A stretch of DNA of 9,756 nucleotides, from NCBI GenBank assembly GCA_031255355.1, contig JAIRSR010000138.1, positions 1 to 9,756 of the forward strand. The letters are read 5' to 3'. Shown one piece after another: positions 1-7,892 of the stretch (its first letter is position 1; every line of letters begins with the position of its first letter). This DNA is from Clostridiales bacterium. Its GTDB lineage: Bacteria > Bacillota > Clostridia > Monoglobales > Firm-18. Below the pieces are notes generated by a model. The model saw only the letters and a program-made list of their open reading frames with translations. It did no database searches and had not been told where the DNA came from. Position numbers and translations under genes: made by a program.

Positions 1-120
1 CGCCGAGTACTGCTCCCACATGCGGCTGTAGCGTCCGCCCTCCGTGAGCAACTCGTCGTGCTTGCCCTGCTCGACCACCTTGCCCCTATCTATCACGATT
101 ATCTTGTCCGCGCCGCGCAA
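1..120 (-). pseudogene. C-terminal fragment of an ABC exporter ATPase domain (antisense, truncated)
   Basis: The reverse complement translates in one open frame to about 40 residues. They include RGADKIIVIDRGKVVEQGKHD, then DELL, a GG-R-Y segment and a WEQY ending. This is the stretch that follows the H-loop in ATP-binding domains of ABCB/MsbA-type exporters (family pattern: ADxIxVxxxGxIxExGxHxEL, then GGxYxxLxxxQ). The fragment runs off the window at position 1, so its stop is not seen. Its upstream part, which should carry the Walker A, signature, Walker B and H-loop motifs, is absent: beyond about 120 the reverse strand no longer resembles an ABC ATPase. It is therefore cut at both ends here and is unrelated in function to the genes on its right. 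Either an assembly or amplification chimera or a genuine rearrangement would explain it. The family call is secure; the gene's status is not. Confidence 0.8.
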
Positions 121-2304
121 TCGGACGCGTTTGACTACGTGTATATGACGCCCGTTCCGTTAGACCCGCCGTCCAACCCCGTTTGGGTGGATACCGTTTT
201 GAAGTGGGACGCGGCGGAACACGCGCGTTCGTACACGATTATACTTTACAAGGACGGCGCGGAAGTTTCGCGCTTCGGCGCGGCAACCTCCGTGGTCAAT
301 TTGCGAATGAATCTGTATGATCACGGCGAGGGCGTGTATACCGCGCGGGTAATCGCGGTGGGGGACGGTATACGGTATCTGACGAGCGACCCCTCGGCGA
401 TGTCCGCGAACGATTGCGATTACCGTAACGATTACAGCGCGACAACGTTTTTTTACGACGACTTTGACCCGCCCGACTTCGCCCCGGGCGACGTAGTAGG
501 GCAAAACGGCTGGGAACTGAAGCATACAGGGACGGCAAACGGCATGGTAGTGACCGACCCGCCCGCCGCGCCGCCGAATGTGGCGGCGGGGAACGCGCTG
601 AAATTCAAGGGCGTGACCCCTACCATGACGAAGCCGATTTCGCTGAGCGCACCTGTAATCGTGTTGGATTTGTCAATTTATACCAAGCCCGGTACTGCGG
701 CGGTAATCAATCTGGAAAATCTCAACTTGGGCAACGCCAATATTATCGTCAACGGCACGAACCTGCAATACGTGGATATTTTTGAAACAAAAACGTTCGC
801 GGCGTTGCCGAATGACCGTTGGCACACCTTGCGCATGACCCTTTCCAAGGTGAACAAAAGCGCCGTTTACAACGACCTTGTCATAGAAGTGGACGGCGTG
901 AAATACGACGTAAAGACGCATTATGAATCCTCGTACATCGACGCGTTCACCATAAAGGAAATCACGGCGGGGGGCGAAATGTACGTGGATAACGTGCGCA
1001 TGAGTATCCCGCCCGCGTCAAGCAACCCGCTCCCCACCGCTTCCGGCTTGCAGATTACCGGCAGTGATTCCGGGCTGCTTACAGGCAGGTACACCTACAA
1101 CAGCGCGATCGGCGCGGCGGAGGGCGCGACGGCTTACCGCTGGTACACCGCCCCTGCGCAAAAGGGGCCGTATACCGCTTTGGCGGGCGCGGCGGGCAGG
1201 ACGTATCAAATGACGCTTGCCGATACGGGCAAATGGTTCCAATGCGAAGTTACGCCGTCAGACGAAAACGGAATCGTCGGCGACGCGCTGATGAGTTTGC
1301 CGTACCGCCATATGTTCAAGCCTACCGCGCAAAACGTCTGCTACACCGACGACGGCACACGGCTAACGGGCGCGTATGTCTATGATTCGTTCGATAATAT
1401 CCCGCAAGGCGGGAGCAAATTCCGCTGGCTGTACGCCGACGCGCGGGACGGACAGTATATCCCGATTTCCGGCGAGGTGAAAATAGAGTACTCCCCCGCC
1501 GCGCAAATGCGCAAAAAATTCATCAAATTTGAGGTAACGCCCGTGACGGCGGAGGGTACGGCGGGGGAGGCGGCATTGAGTTTGCCGAACTCCGTCACGC
1601 AAACGGGCAAGGAACTGATGATCGCGGCGGGGAAGTTGGTGTTTGGCTCTATCAGTGGGCAAAGCAACACCCGCGTCACCGCGCCGCTGACCCTTATGGC
1701 GCAAATTGACGGTGTGAATCTTACGTGGCGTTCCAACAACGAAGCGGTGATTACCAACCAAGGCGCGGTATTCCAACCGGAGTACGGCGGCAACAAAATC
1801 GTCACGCTGACGGCGACGCTGACCAAGGACGGCGAAACCTTTACCAAGTCGTTTAAGATCAGCGTACCGTCGCTCGACCCTTACGGAACCGCGCGTTACA
1901 ACCCCGACAGCGTGTTTATTCGCGGTGTGCATTACGGCGGTGATTCCGGTTCCGCTGTGATGTTCCTTGACGTTACCTTGCAAGATTGGTTTTACAGCGA
2001 CGTCATCTGGGCGGCGGAACAGGGACTGCTTCGCGGCGTATCGCAAGAACTGTTCGAGCCGGACGGATTGCTTACCGCGCGTATGGCGGAAATTGTCGCC
2101 GCGCGTTCGGCGGGCGGGCAAGAGCCGCCGTGGGACGATACCCCGCTTGTGACGCGGGCGCGGTTCCTTGAAATACTTGGTATCGGTACGGAGATTTTGC
2201 GCGGCGACGAAAACGGCGATTTGATGCTGGAAAAAACGCTGACCCGCGCCGAGGCTTGCGCGGTGCTTCACCGCTTGCGGGGGGAGGGATCACGTGAAAT
2301 ATAA
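58..2304 (+). CDS. SLH-domain multi-domain surface protein, 5' end lost (true coding from about 121)
   Basis: A modular cell-surface protein. Domains by residue from the GTG at 58: FN3-like about 36-115 (LDPP, LKWDAAE, SYTIILYKDG); LamG/concanavalin-like beta-sandwich about 130-317 (DDF, GW, DRWHTLRM, YVDNVRM); two diverged tandem Ig-like domains about 324-416 and 420-513 (RWY/RWL, FEVTP or CEVTP, SLP endings); a Big-type Ig domain about 514-604 (LTWRSNNEAVI); and a C-terminal SLH region about 634-740 (FLDV, DWFYSDVIWAAEQGLLRG, LTRAEA). SLH domains bind pyruvylated secondary cell-wall polymers, so the protein is probably wall-anchored with its beta-rich part displayed, perhaps as a glycan-binding scaffold. 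The first 21 residues read antisense to an ABC ATPase and are not a signal peptide, so the start at 58 is artificial: the frame is open back to position 1, and the real N-terminus and promoter are missing. It overlaps the lyase gene by 11 nt. No catalytic domain is recognised. Confidence 0.8.
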   Translation: MLALLDHLAPIYHDYLVRAAQSDAFDYVYMTPVPLDPPSNPVWVDTVLKWDAAEHARSYTIILYKDGAEVSRFGAATSVVNLRMNLYDHGEGVYTARVIAVGDGIRYLTSDPSAMSANDCDYRNDYSATTFFYDDFDPPDFAPGDVVGQNGWELKHTGTANGMVVTDPPAAPPNVAAGNALKFKGVTPTMTKPISLSAPVIVLDLSIYTKPGTAAVINLENLNLGNANIIVNGTNLQYVDIFETKTFAALPNDRWHTLRMTLSKVNKSAVYNDLVIEVDGVKYDVKTHYESSYIDAFTIKEITAGGEMYVDNVRMSIPPASSNPLPTASGLQITGSDSGLLTGRYTYNSAIGAAEGATAYRWYTAPAQKGPYTALAGAAGRTYQMTLADTGKWFQCEVTPSDENGIVGDALMSLPYRHMFKPTAQNVCYTDDGTRLTGAYVYDSFDNIPQGGSKFRWLYADARDGQYIPISGEVKIEYSPAAQMRKKFIKFEVTPVTAEGTAGEAALSLPNSVTQTGKELMIAAGKLVFGSISGQSNTRVTAPLTLMAQIDGVNLTWRSNNEAVITNQGAVFQPEYGGNKIVTLTATLTKDGETFTKSFKISVPSLDPYGTARYNPDSVFIRGVHYGGDSGSAVMFLDVTLQDWFYSDVIWAAEQGLLRGVSQELFEPDGLLTARMAEIVAARSAGGQEPPWDDTPLVTRARFLEILGIGTEILRGDENGDLMLEKTLTRAEACAVLHRLRGEGSREI
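1027..1593 (+). repeat. Two diverged tandem Ig-like modules in the surface protein
   Basis: Residues about 324-416 and 417-512 share a repeating plan: LTGRYTY or LTGAYVY near the start, YRWY or FRWL about 20 residues later, KGPYTAL or DGQYIPI, then CEVTP or FEVTP, a G-x-x-G turn and an ALxSLP ending. They look like an old internal duplication, since identity is confined to these anchor positions. Such modules usually act as spacers holding binding domains away from the wall. The boundaries are approximate. Confidence 0.65.
1957..2277 (+). other. C-terminal SLH wall-anchoring region, degenerate
   Basis: The first SLH unit is clear: FLDV, DWFYSDVIWAAEQGLLRG, then ELFEPDGLLTARMAE (residues about 636-680). 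After it comes a short VTRARFLEILG piece (698-708), then only the second half of another unit, ILRGDENGD followed by LTRAEACAVLHRL (713-740). SLH anchors usually have three units of about 55 residues. Here about 107 residues hold one full unit and pieces of one or two more. No frame break is seen, because the frame runs on to the stop at 2302-2304. Confidence 0.7.
2283..2287 (+). promoter_or_regulatory. Ribosome binding site of the heparinase gene, inside the upstream gene
   Basis: GGAGG lies 6 nt before the GTG at 2294, inside the last codons of the SLH-protein gene. It supports the GTG as the lyase start and suggests translational coupling. Confidence 0.7.
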
Positions 2305-5224
2305 CAGAAGCGTACTATCGTTGGCAGCCGCGCTCTCACTGCTTTTTGGGACGTTTTGTATGCCGCGTACGGCAAGCGGGTCAGAATGGTATGATATTCG
2401 CCCGAGCATGACGGACGAGGTGTTTTTCGGCGTGTGGGACGGCGCGGATTGGACGGTCGCGCCGAAACTCGACTACACCGCGAATGAGCGGATGGCGCGG
2501 GTGGGCGAATACGCGGCGCAAGGCGAATACGTCCTCGCGGCGCGGGCGTTTTTCGACTACTGCAAAAATTATAAATTGTGGGACCCCGCCGAATCACTCA
2601 CTGCCGCGATTTCCGACTCCGGCGCAAGCGCGATGATTGCGGAGCAGATGTTTTTCAACCCGACACAGGGTTCGGGGGACTACCTCACACAAGCGACGGT
2701 GCGCGGGACACAGTGGCAAAAGGCGCAGTTTGACGTGACGAATTTTGTAAATAACAAGGGTACGTTCGGCTTCTATATCACTCCGCTGCAAAAAGCGGAC
2801 GCGGACGTGCAAATAAGCGGAATCGGCGGCGGATTTTGCCCCACGCTCACCATAATCACCGACGGAAACTATGTGCAACTGCAACCGATACGCACGTACA
2901 CCCTTTCGCCCGGTTCGCGAGCGGACGACCCCGACACACTCCTCGCGCGGCAATGCGGTATGCCGTATAACAGCGATAGCAAAATGGCGTACTTCATCTT
3001 TGACGCGGAGGATTATTCCCGCAATGTAACGGCGGCTTCGTTTGAAGTGCTGGTGAAGTCCTACACGGAGGACGACCTCACGCTTCCGCTTGGCGTCGCC
3101 CATGACCCTGACGCCCTTGACACAAGTTGGAAAGACCAGGTACAGCGGGTCTATAACTATTACGGCGCGACGGCGGACGAATTTGATTGGTCGCTGCCGC
3201 TGGACGCCGCGCTGATTTGGAACGAGAGCCTTTCGCGGCTTGATTTTATCGGGCCGTTAGTCAATTCCTACGTCGAAACGCGGGACGAGTTTTATGCGGA
3301 GTCCGCGATTCGGCTGATGTTGGATTTGTTTTACGACCACGGCAACGGCTTGAGCAAATACCGCTATACGGGAAGCGCGGCGGCGTTGAACGGCGGCGGC
3401 TGGCCGAACGCGCTGGTAGTGGCGGTGCGCGTTATGGGCGTATGCCCGCGCTTATCGGAACTGGTGAAAAGCAAGTATATGACGGCGGAGCGGTTCGCGG
3501 AAATCATGAAAAACATCTTTCTTACAGCGGAGTGGCTGCGCGACAACGACCAAATCGAGGTGCCGCCCGGCGCGCAGGAAATCTATACGGCATACGGCCC
3601 GCGCGGGAACGAGGTTACTTACATGGTGAAAGGGATTTTGACGACGGCGGTGGTGTTTCCCGAATTTGCCTACGCGGAGCATTGGTATGATTTGGCGTTG
3701 CGGCGTATCGAGTGGTACGCGGGAAATTGCGTACTAACGCCCGATAACGCGTACATCGAAGCGTCCCCGCACTACAGCCGCGGCGCGTATGTGACGTTGA
3801 TTCCGTTTTTGAAATACGTTCCCGAGGGGTCAGCGGTGTACGAAAGTTTGCTGCGGGTTTTGCTTCCGTGGTCGGAATATAATTATATGCAGTCGCTCAC
3901 CCCGGCGGGGGACTGTGTGCGGTACGGCGACAATCCCGCGTCAGGTGCGGGGGCGATGTTCAGTGATTTCCGATCCGGCTTGTCCGCGATTTTGAAGTAT
4001 GCGGAGGACGACGGTTTGCGGTACTTCTACAGCGCGGGCAAGGAGGGCAAGGCACCCGCCGAAACGTCCAAATTGTACCCTGTGAAAGGGGAGGCGTTTT
4101 TGCGCACGGGTTGGGACAGGGACGATTTGTTCCTGTTTGTGAACAATGATAAGGGCGTGGGCGGGCATCAGCACCCCGACGATTTGGCGGTGGTCGCGGC
4201 GGCATACGGACGCACTTTGCTTGCCGATACCGGCACGGTGACGTATAACGAAACCGCCGGTTCTACGGATGTGTGGATGCGCTACACCACGGAGGCGCAC
4301 AACACCGTTACCATTAACGACCAAGCGCAGGCGTTTTATGATAACATGTCCATTACCAACGACAACGACACGCACTATTGGACGACGCAAGCGGAGTTTG
4401 ATTTTTGGCAGGGCAATACCAAAACGTGGGACGGCTTTACCCATGACCGCGCAATCACCTTTGTACGTCCGAATTATTGGATCGTGTCGGATATTATCGT
4501 ACCGGAGGACGGTACGCGGGTGAACAACTACAAGCAGAATTGGCACGCCCCCGCGCATTTTGAAATCGCCGGCAACAAGGGACGCGCAAACGTCATTGAC
4601 GCATCCATTCAGGTGGTGCAATCGGATACCGAACATTTGCAAACAAGCGCACCGATCGGCTATATGTGGGTGGACGCGCTGAAGCGTCTGACGTATATGC
4701 GTTCCGAAAAAAACACCGCAGGGCAAGCAACGTTCGACACCATTCTCTATCCGAACAGTTCCAACGATTTGACGGAGGTTTTCGCGGAAAAAATCGTGGC
4801 GGGCGCGAACTCCACCGCCTCAAAAATCACTTTTGAGGACGGCGCGAACGTCACGCGGGATTATTACTATTTAAGTTACCAAGTTGGCGGGACGTTCCCG
4901 GTGGGGTACTTTGACAAATACTCTTTCGACGGCAAAACGGCGGTTTGTGAAACGGACGCGGCGGGGCGCACCATAGCGGTCAATATGGCGTTCGGCACGG
5001 CGGTGACGGAGGACGGAGCGGACCTTGTCCGCGCCGATCGGGTCGCGGAAAATATGACGGTGGAATGGGACAGCAACCTAAAGGAAATCAAAGTCACCCT
5101 CGCGGGGGACGCGGCGGGAACAAAAATCCGAATCTACGCCCCGCGCGGCACGGAGGAAATTACGCTGAACGGCGAACTCCGTGAAGCGGAGCGGGACGGC
5201 GATTATTGTATATTATATGTCTAA
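2294..5224 (+). CDS. Secreted heparinase II/III-family polysaccharide lyase
   Basis: A 976-residue protein, long for the family, starting at GTG 2294. Residues 1-29 are a Sec signal peptide (MKYNRS, a hydrophobic run to about 21, then TASGS); the Cys at 22 does not fit a lipobox. About 60-95 is a short helical segment (ARAFFDYCKNYK). About 115-280 is a beta-rich module I cannot assign firmly, faintly like DNRLRE/CBM96 binding domains. About 300-590 is the alpha-toroid, with ASPHYSRGAY (490-499). About 595-960 is the heparinase II/III beta-sandwich with FLRTGWDRDDLFLF, GGHQHPDD (623-630), ADTG (644-647) and AHNTV (668-672). By analogy with Pedobacter heparinase II, His627, Asp645 and His669 match the zinc ligands and His625 a catalytic position; Tyr494 or Tyr499 may be the catalytic tyrosine. 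The family cleaves uronic-acid polysaccharides (heparan sulfate, alginate and others) by beta-elimination; the substrate here cannot be told. There is no SLH domain, so it is either released or held by a partner. It lies upstream of a sugar importer. Confidence 0.85.
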   Translation: MKYNRSVLSLAAALSLLFGTFCMPRTASGSEWYDIRPSMTDEVFFGVWDGADWTVAPKLDYTANERMARVGEYAAQGEYVLAARAFFDYCKNYKLWDPAESLTAAISDSGASAMIAEQMFFNPTQGSGDYLTQATVRGTQWQKAQFDVTNFVNNKGTFGFYITPLQKADADVQISGIGGGFCPTLTIITDGNYVQLQPIRTYTLSPGSRADDPDTLLARQCGMPYNSDSKMAYFIFDAEDYSRNVTAASFEVLVKSYTEDDLTLPLGVAHDPDALDTSWKDQVQRVYNYYGATADEFDWSLPLDAALIWNESLSRLDFIGPLVNSYVETRDEFYAESAIRLMLDLFYDHGNGLSKYRYTGSAAALNGGGWPNALVVAVRVMGVCPRLSELVKSKYMTAERFAEIMKNIFLTAEWLRDNDQIEVPPGAQEIYTAYGPRGNEVTYMVKGILTTAVVFPEFAYAEHWYDLALRRIEWYAGNCVLTPDNAYIEASPHYSRGAYVTLIPFLKYVPEGSAVYESLLRVLLPWSEYNYMQSLTPAGDCVRYGDNPASGAGAMFSDFRSGLSAILKYAEDDGLRYFYSAGKEGKAPAETSKLYPVKGEAFLRTGWDRDDLFLFVNNDKGVGGHQHPDDLAVVAAAYGRTLLADTGTVTYNETAGSTDVWMRYTTEAHNTVTINDQAQAFYDNMSITNDNDTHYWTTQAEFDFWQGNTKTWDGFTHDRAITFVRPNYWIVSDIIVPEDGTRVNNYKQNWHAPAHFEIAGNKGRANVIDASIQVVQSDTEHLQTSAPIGYMWVDALKRLTYMRSEKNTAGQATFDTILYPNSSNDLTEVFAEKIVAGANSTASKITFEDGANVTRDYYYLSYQVGGTFPVGYFDKYSFDGKTAVCETDAAGRTIAVNMAFGTAVTEDGADLVRADRVAENMTVEWDSNLKEIKVTLAGDAAGTKIRIYAPRGTEEITLNGELREAERDGDYCILYV

Positions 5225-5235
5225 CTATAATTTAT

Positions 5236-5241
5236 AGGAGG
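5236..5241 (+). promoter_or_regulatory. Ribosome binding site of the solute-binding protein gene
   Basis: A perfect AGGAGG 9 nt before ATG 5251. It decides the start in favour of 5251 over in-frame codons further upstream, which would add about 15 residues and spoil the lipoprotein signal. Confidence 0.85.
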
Positions 5242-5250
5242 GAAATTGCG

Positions 5251-6873
5251 ATGCGAAACATGTACAGGACGATTGCCGCGTTGCTGATTGCGGTACTTCT
5301 GCTTGCGGCGTTGGGGTGCGCGGAGAACGGCGGCGCGATCGTCGGTAAGGATTACAACTTCAAAAAAACGATGCGCGACGGTTATCCCGTGACGGAACAC
5401 GGCACGACGCTGACGGTATGGGCGCAGATTAAGACCAACCTCGGCTCTTACGGCAACTACGGCGAAACGGAGTTCGCAAAGTATTTGCGTGAGGCGACGG
5501 GCATTAACGTGGAATATATCCACCCGCCCGCGACGCAGGAGGATACTTCGTTCACGCTGATGATTGCCTCCGGCTCGCTTCCCGATATTATCGGCTACCG
5601 TTGGGGCAATTACGGCAACGGCGGCATGGCGGGGGCGGTGCTGGATAATATCGCGGTTCCGATTAACGGTATTTTGGAAAACGGCGGTGCGCCTAACCTC
5701 AAAAAGGTTTTGGACGGCAACCCGGGTTGGAAAAAGTCGATCATCACGGACGACAACCACATTGTAATGTTTCCGTACATTGCCGATGAGGGGCTTGCCT
5801 CATATTCCGGCGGTATGATTCGCAAAGATTGGCTGGACAGCCTTGGGCTTGACGTTCCGACGACCATTGACGAGTTGGAAATTGTGTTGCGGGCGTTTCG
5901 GGGCATGGGTGTGAAAACGCCGCTTTCTATCGACCTGCAAAACGTGATGAGCCCTATGGTAAACGCGCTGACAAGCGGCTTCGGCGTAGGCAGTGAGTTT
6001 TATGCGGAGGACGGCAAAATCAAGTACGGCCCGTATGAGCCCGGCTATAAGGATTTTGTCGGCACCATGCGCAAATGGTACGACGAAGGCTTGTATGACA
6101 AGGAGTTCGCGGCGGCGGATTACAGCAAATTTTCCGCGTTGATCGCGCGGGGCGACTTGGGAATCGCCTACGGCGGCAACGGCGGTTCGTGGGGAGAGTG
6201 GCTTCCCGCGCTGTACGCCGCAAACCCGCAAGCAAGGCTTGCTTCCTTGCCGCCGTTCACCGCCGTCAAGGGGCAGCGGGCGGAATTTGGACACCTTGAA
6301 AAAATATTCCAAGAGTTCGGCTCGGTCATTACAACGCGGTGCAAGGATGTGGAACTCGCGGCAAAATTATTGGATTACGGCTTCAGCGAACAGGGGAGTA
6401 TGCTGTTTAACTTCGGCAAAGAGGGCGAAGCCTACGTCATGGACGGCACACAGCCTAAGTATACCGAACGCCTCCGCGATACGGACAAAAACGGCGGCGT
6501 TTCGCTCAGCCAAGCGATTTCCTACTACTGCGGCACAGGCTACTTCGGTGCGCCGTTTGTGCAGGATGCGCGGTTTATGGAGGAATTTTACACCATTCCC
6601 GAACAACGGCAAAACATCAAGACGTGGGGCGATTCCAACATGGCGCGGCATTTGATTCCGAACCTGCAATACACCGCAGAGGAAGCGCGGGAGGTGAGCA
6701 GGCTCACCACCGATCTTCAAACGTATAAGCAAGAGAGTTTGTATAAATTCATCGCGGGTGTGAACCGCATGGAGGATTACGACGGCTTTTTGAAAACGCT
6801 GGAAAGTATCGGCATACAGCGGGCGTTGGAATTGCAGCAGGCGGCGTATGACAGATACTTGCGGCGCGAATAG
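5251..6873 (+). CDS. Extracellular lipoprotein sugar-binding protein of a CUT1 ABC importer (LplA-like)
   Basis: A 540-residue solute-binding protein that captures oligosaccharide outside the membrane and delivers it to the two permeases that follow. The N-terminus is a lipoprotein signal: MRNMYR, a leucine/alanine-rich core, then AALGC with the lipidated Cys at 23. The lipobox is slightly unusual in having Ala rather than Leu at -3. The mature part begins with TLTVWAQIK (53-61), the first beta-strand typical of family 1 sugar-binding proteins. It continues with ETEFAKYLREATGINVEYI (72-90) and LMIASGSLPDII (103-114), all hallmarks of the long LplA/YtcQ-type subgroup of Gram-positive bacteria, and its length is normal for that subgroup. 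The start is set by AGGAGG at 5236-5241. The gene lies 26 nt after the lyase and 38 nt before the first permease, so it is almost certainly co-transcribed. Its placement after a lyase suggests it binds lyase-released acidic oligosaccharides; this is inference. Confidence 0.9.
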   Translation: MRNMYRTIAALLIAVLLLAALGCAENGGAIVGKDYNFKKTMRDGYPVTEHGTTLTVWAQIKTNLGSYGNYGETEFAKYLREATGINVEYIHPPATQEDTSFTLMIASGSLPDIIGYRWGNYGNGGMAGAVLDNIAVPINGILENGGAPNLKKVLDGNPGWKKSIITDDNHIVMFPYIADEGLASYSGGMIRKDWLDSLGLDVPTTIDELEIVLRAFRGMGVKTPLSIDLQNVMSPMVNALTSGFGVGSEFYAEDGKIKYGPYEPGYKDFVGTMRKWYDEGLYDKEFAAADYSKFSALIARGDLGIAYGGNGGSWGEWLPALYAANPQARLASLPPFTAVKGQRAEFGHLEKIFQEFGSVITTRCKDVELAAKLLDYGFSEQGSMLFNFGKEGEAYVMDGTQPKYTERLRDTDKNGGVSLSQAISYYCGTGYFGAPFVQDARFMEEFYTIPEQRQNIKTWGDSNMARHLIPNLQYTAEEAREVSRLTTDLQTYKQESLYKFIAGVNRMEDYDGFLKTLESIGIQRALELQQAAYDRYLRRE

Positions 6874-6899
6874 CGGCAACACGCACTGAATCGATCGGC

Positions 6900-6905
6900 A
6901 GGAGG
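6900..6905 (+). promoter_or_regulatory. Ribosome binding site of the first permease gene
   Basis: AGGAGG 6 nt before ATG 6912. The 38-nt gap after the binding-protein gene holds nothing else recognisable. Confidence 0.8.
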
Positions 6906-6911
6906 GGCGAA

Positions 6912-7874
6912 ATGGATATCAAAAACAACGCGTTGGCAAAAACGGCCCGGGCATACGCGGGTGGCGGCTTCGGCAAGCGGGCGGCAAAGGATTTTAAGCG
7001 GAATTACTCGCTGTATCTGATTGCCCTCCCGGTACTGCTGTTTTACATTTTGTTCGCGTACAAGCCCATGTACGGCGTGTGGATCGCGTTCACCCGCTTC
7101 AACCCCGCACAGGGCATTGTGGGCAGTCCGTGGGTGGGCTTGGCGAATTTCACAAGTTTTTTTCGCAGTCACTACTTTGCGCGTCTGATGAAAAATACGC
7201 TTTTTATCAGCGCGGCAAGCATTTTGTTTTCCATTCCCTCCGCCGTTTTATTGGCGCTTTTGATTAACGAGGTGAAAAGCAAGGCGTTTGCGAAAACCGT
7301 CCAAACAATCACCTATATGCCGCATTTTATCTCTTTGGTCGTGGTATGCGGCATTGTGGCGGATTTTGTTTCGCTGGACGGCTTGGTCAACAAAATCCTC
7401 GCGCTGTTCGGCGCGGAAGCGGTCAGTTTTTTGCAAATGCCGGAGTATTTTGTGCCGATTTACATCATATCGGATTTGTGGCAGGAAGTTGGTTGGAGTT
7501 CTATTATATATCTGGCGGCAATCGTCGGCATTGACGCGGAACTTTACGAGGCGGCGACCATCGACGGCGCGGGCAGGGTGCGGCAGGTACTGCACATCAC
7601 GCTCCCGGGCATACTGCCGACCGTCGTTATTATGCTGCTGCTGCGGCTGGGCGCGATTATGAACGTCGGCTTTGAGAAAATCATACTGCTGTACAATCCG
7701 ATGATTTACGATACATCGGACGTGATTTCCACTTACGTATACCGGGCGGGGTTGGAAAATTTCGATTTCGGGCTTTCGGCGGCGGTCGGGCTGTTTAACT
7801 CGGTGATCAACTTCGCGCTGATTCTGATTTCAAACACGCTTTGCAGGAAATTAAACGAAACCAGCCTATGGTAG
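6912..7874 (+). CDS. CUT1-family sugar ABC transporter permease (LplB-like)
   Basis: A 320-residue inner-membrane permease, full length for the family, forming one half of the transport channel with the next gene product. About six hydrophobic segments are visible, near residues 33-57, 94-120, 128-154, 180-205, 233-255 and 285-308. The N-terminal ALPVLLFYILFAYKPMYG stretch (38-55) is characteristic of LplB-type permeases, as is NTLFIS (95-100). The ATPase-docking EAA loop is intact: EAATIDG at 213-219, nine residues, then ITLP at 229-232. This loop contacts the nucleotide-binding subunit, which is not encoded in the window. Its neighbours are the matching binding protein upstream and the second permease 18 nt downstream. 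Substrate specificity cannot be read from the permease itself. Confidence 0.92.
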   Translation: MDIKNNALAKTARAYAGGGFGKRAAKDFKRNYSLYLIALPVLLFYILFAYKPMYGVWIAFTRFNPAQGIVGSPWVGLANFTSFFRSHYFARLMKNTLFISAASILFSIPSAVLLALLINEVKSKAFAKTVQTITYMPHFISLVVVCGIVADFVSLDGLVNKILALFGAEAVSFLQMPEYFVPIYIISDLWQEVGWSSIIYLAAIVGIDAELYEAATIDGAGRVRQVLHITLPGILPTVVIMLLLRLGAIMNVGFEKIILLYNPMIYDTSDVISTYVYRAGLENFDFGLSAAVGLFNSVINFALILISNTLCRKLNETSLW

Positions 7875-7877
7875 AGG

Positions 7878-7882
7878 GGAGG
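7878..7882 (+). promoter_or_regulatory. Ribosome binding site of the second permease gene
   Basis: GGAGG within a longer G/A-rich run (GAGGGGAGGGAG), 10 nt before ATG 7893 and 3 nt after the stop of the first permease gene. Confidence 0.7.
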
Positions 7883-7892
7883 GAGTCACGCT

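Noticed and set aside
1363..2271. A 302-codon open frame on the - strand opposite the SLH protein
   Set aside because: Its translation is rich in Arg/His/Val with no domain or signal. It mirrors the GC-rich codons of the well-supported gene on the + strand.
3941..4726. A 261-codon open frame on the - strand inside the lyase gene
   Set aside because: It lies opposite the conserved heparinase active-site region, has no recognisable motif and an Arg/Val/His-biased composition, so it is a shadow frame.
5203..5231. Sigma-70-type promoter with TATAAT at 5226-5231
   Set aside because: No acceptable -35 lies about 17 nt upstream (TTATTG at best), and transcription would start near 5238, inside the ribosome binding site. 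Kept only as a low-interest observation.
5206..5250. Upstream extension of the binding protein to a TTG at 5206
   Set aside because: It would add 15 residues in front of a textbook lipoprotein signal and would overlap the lyase gene. ATG 5251 has AGGAGG at the right distance.
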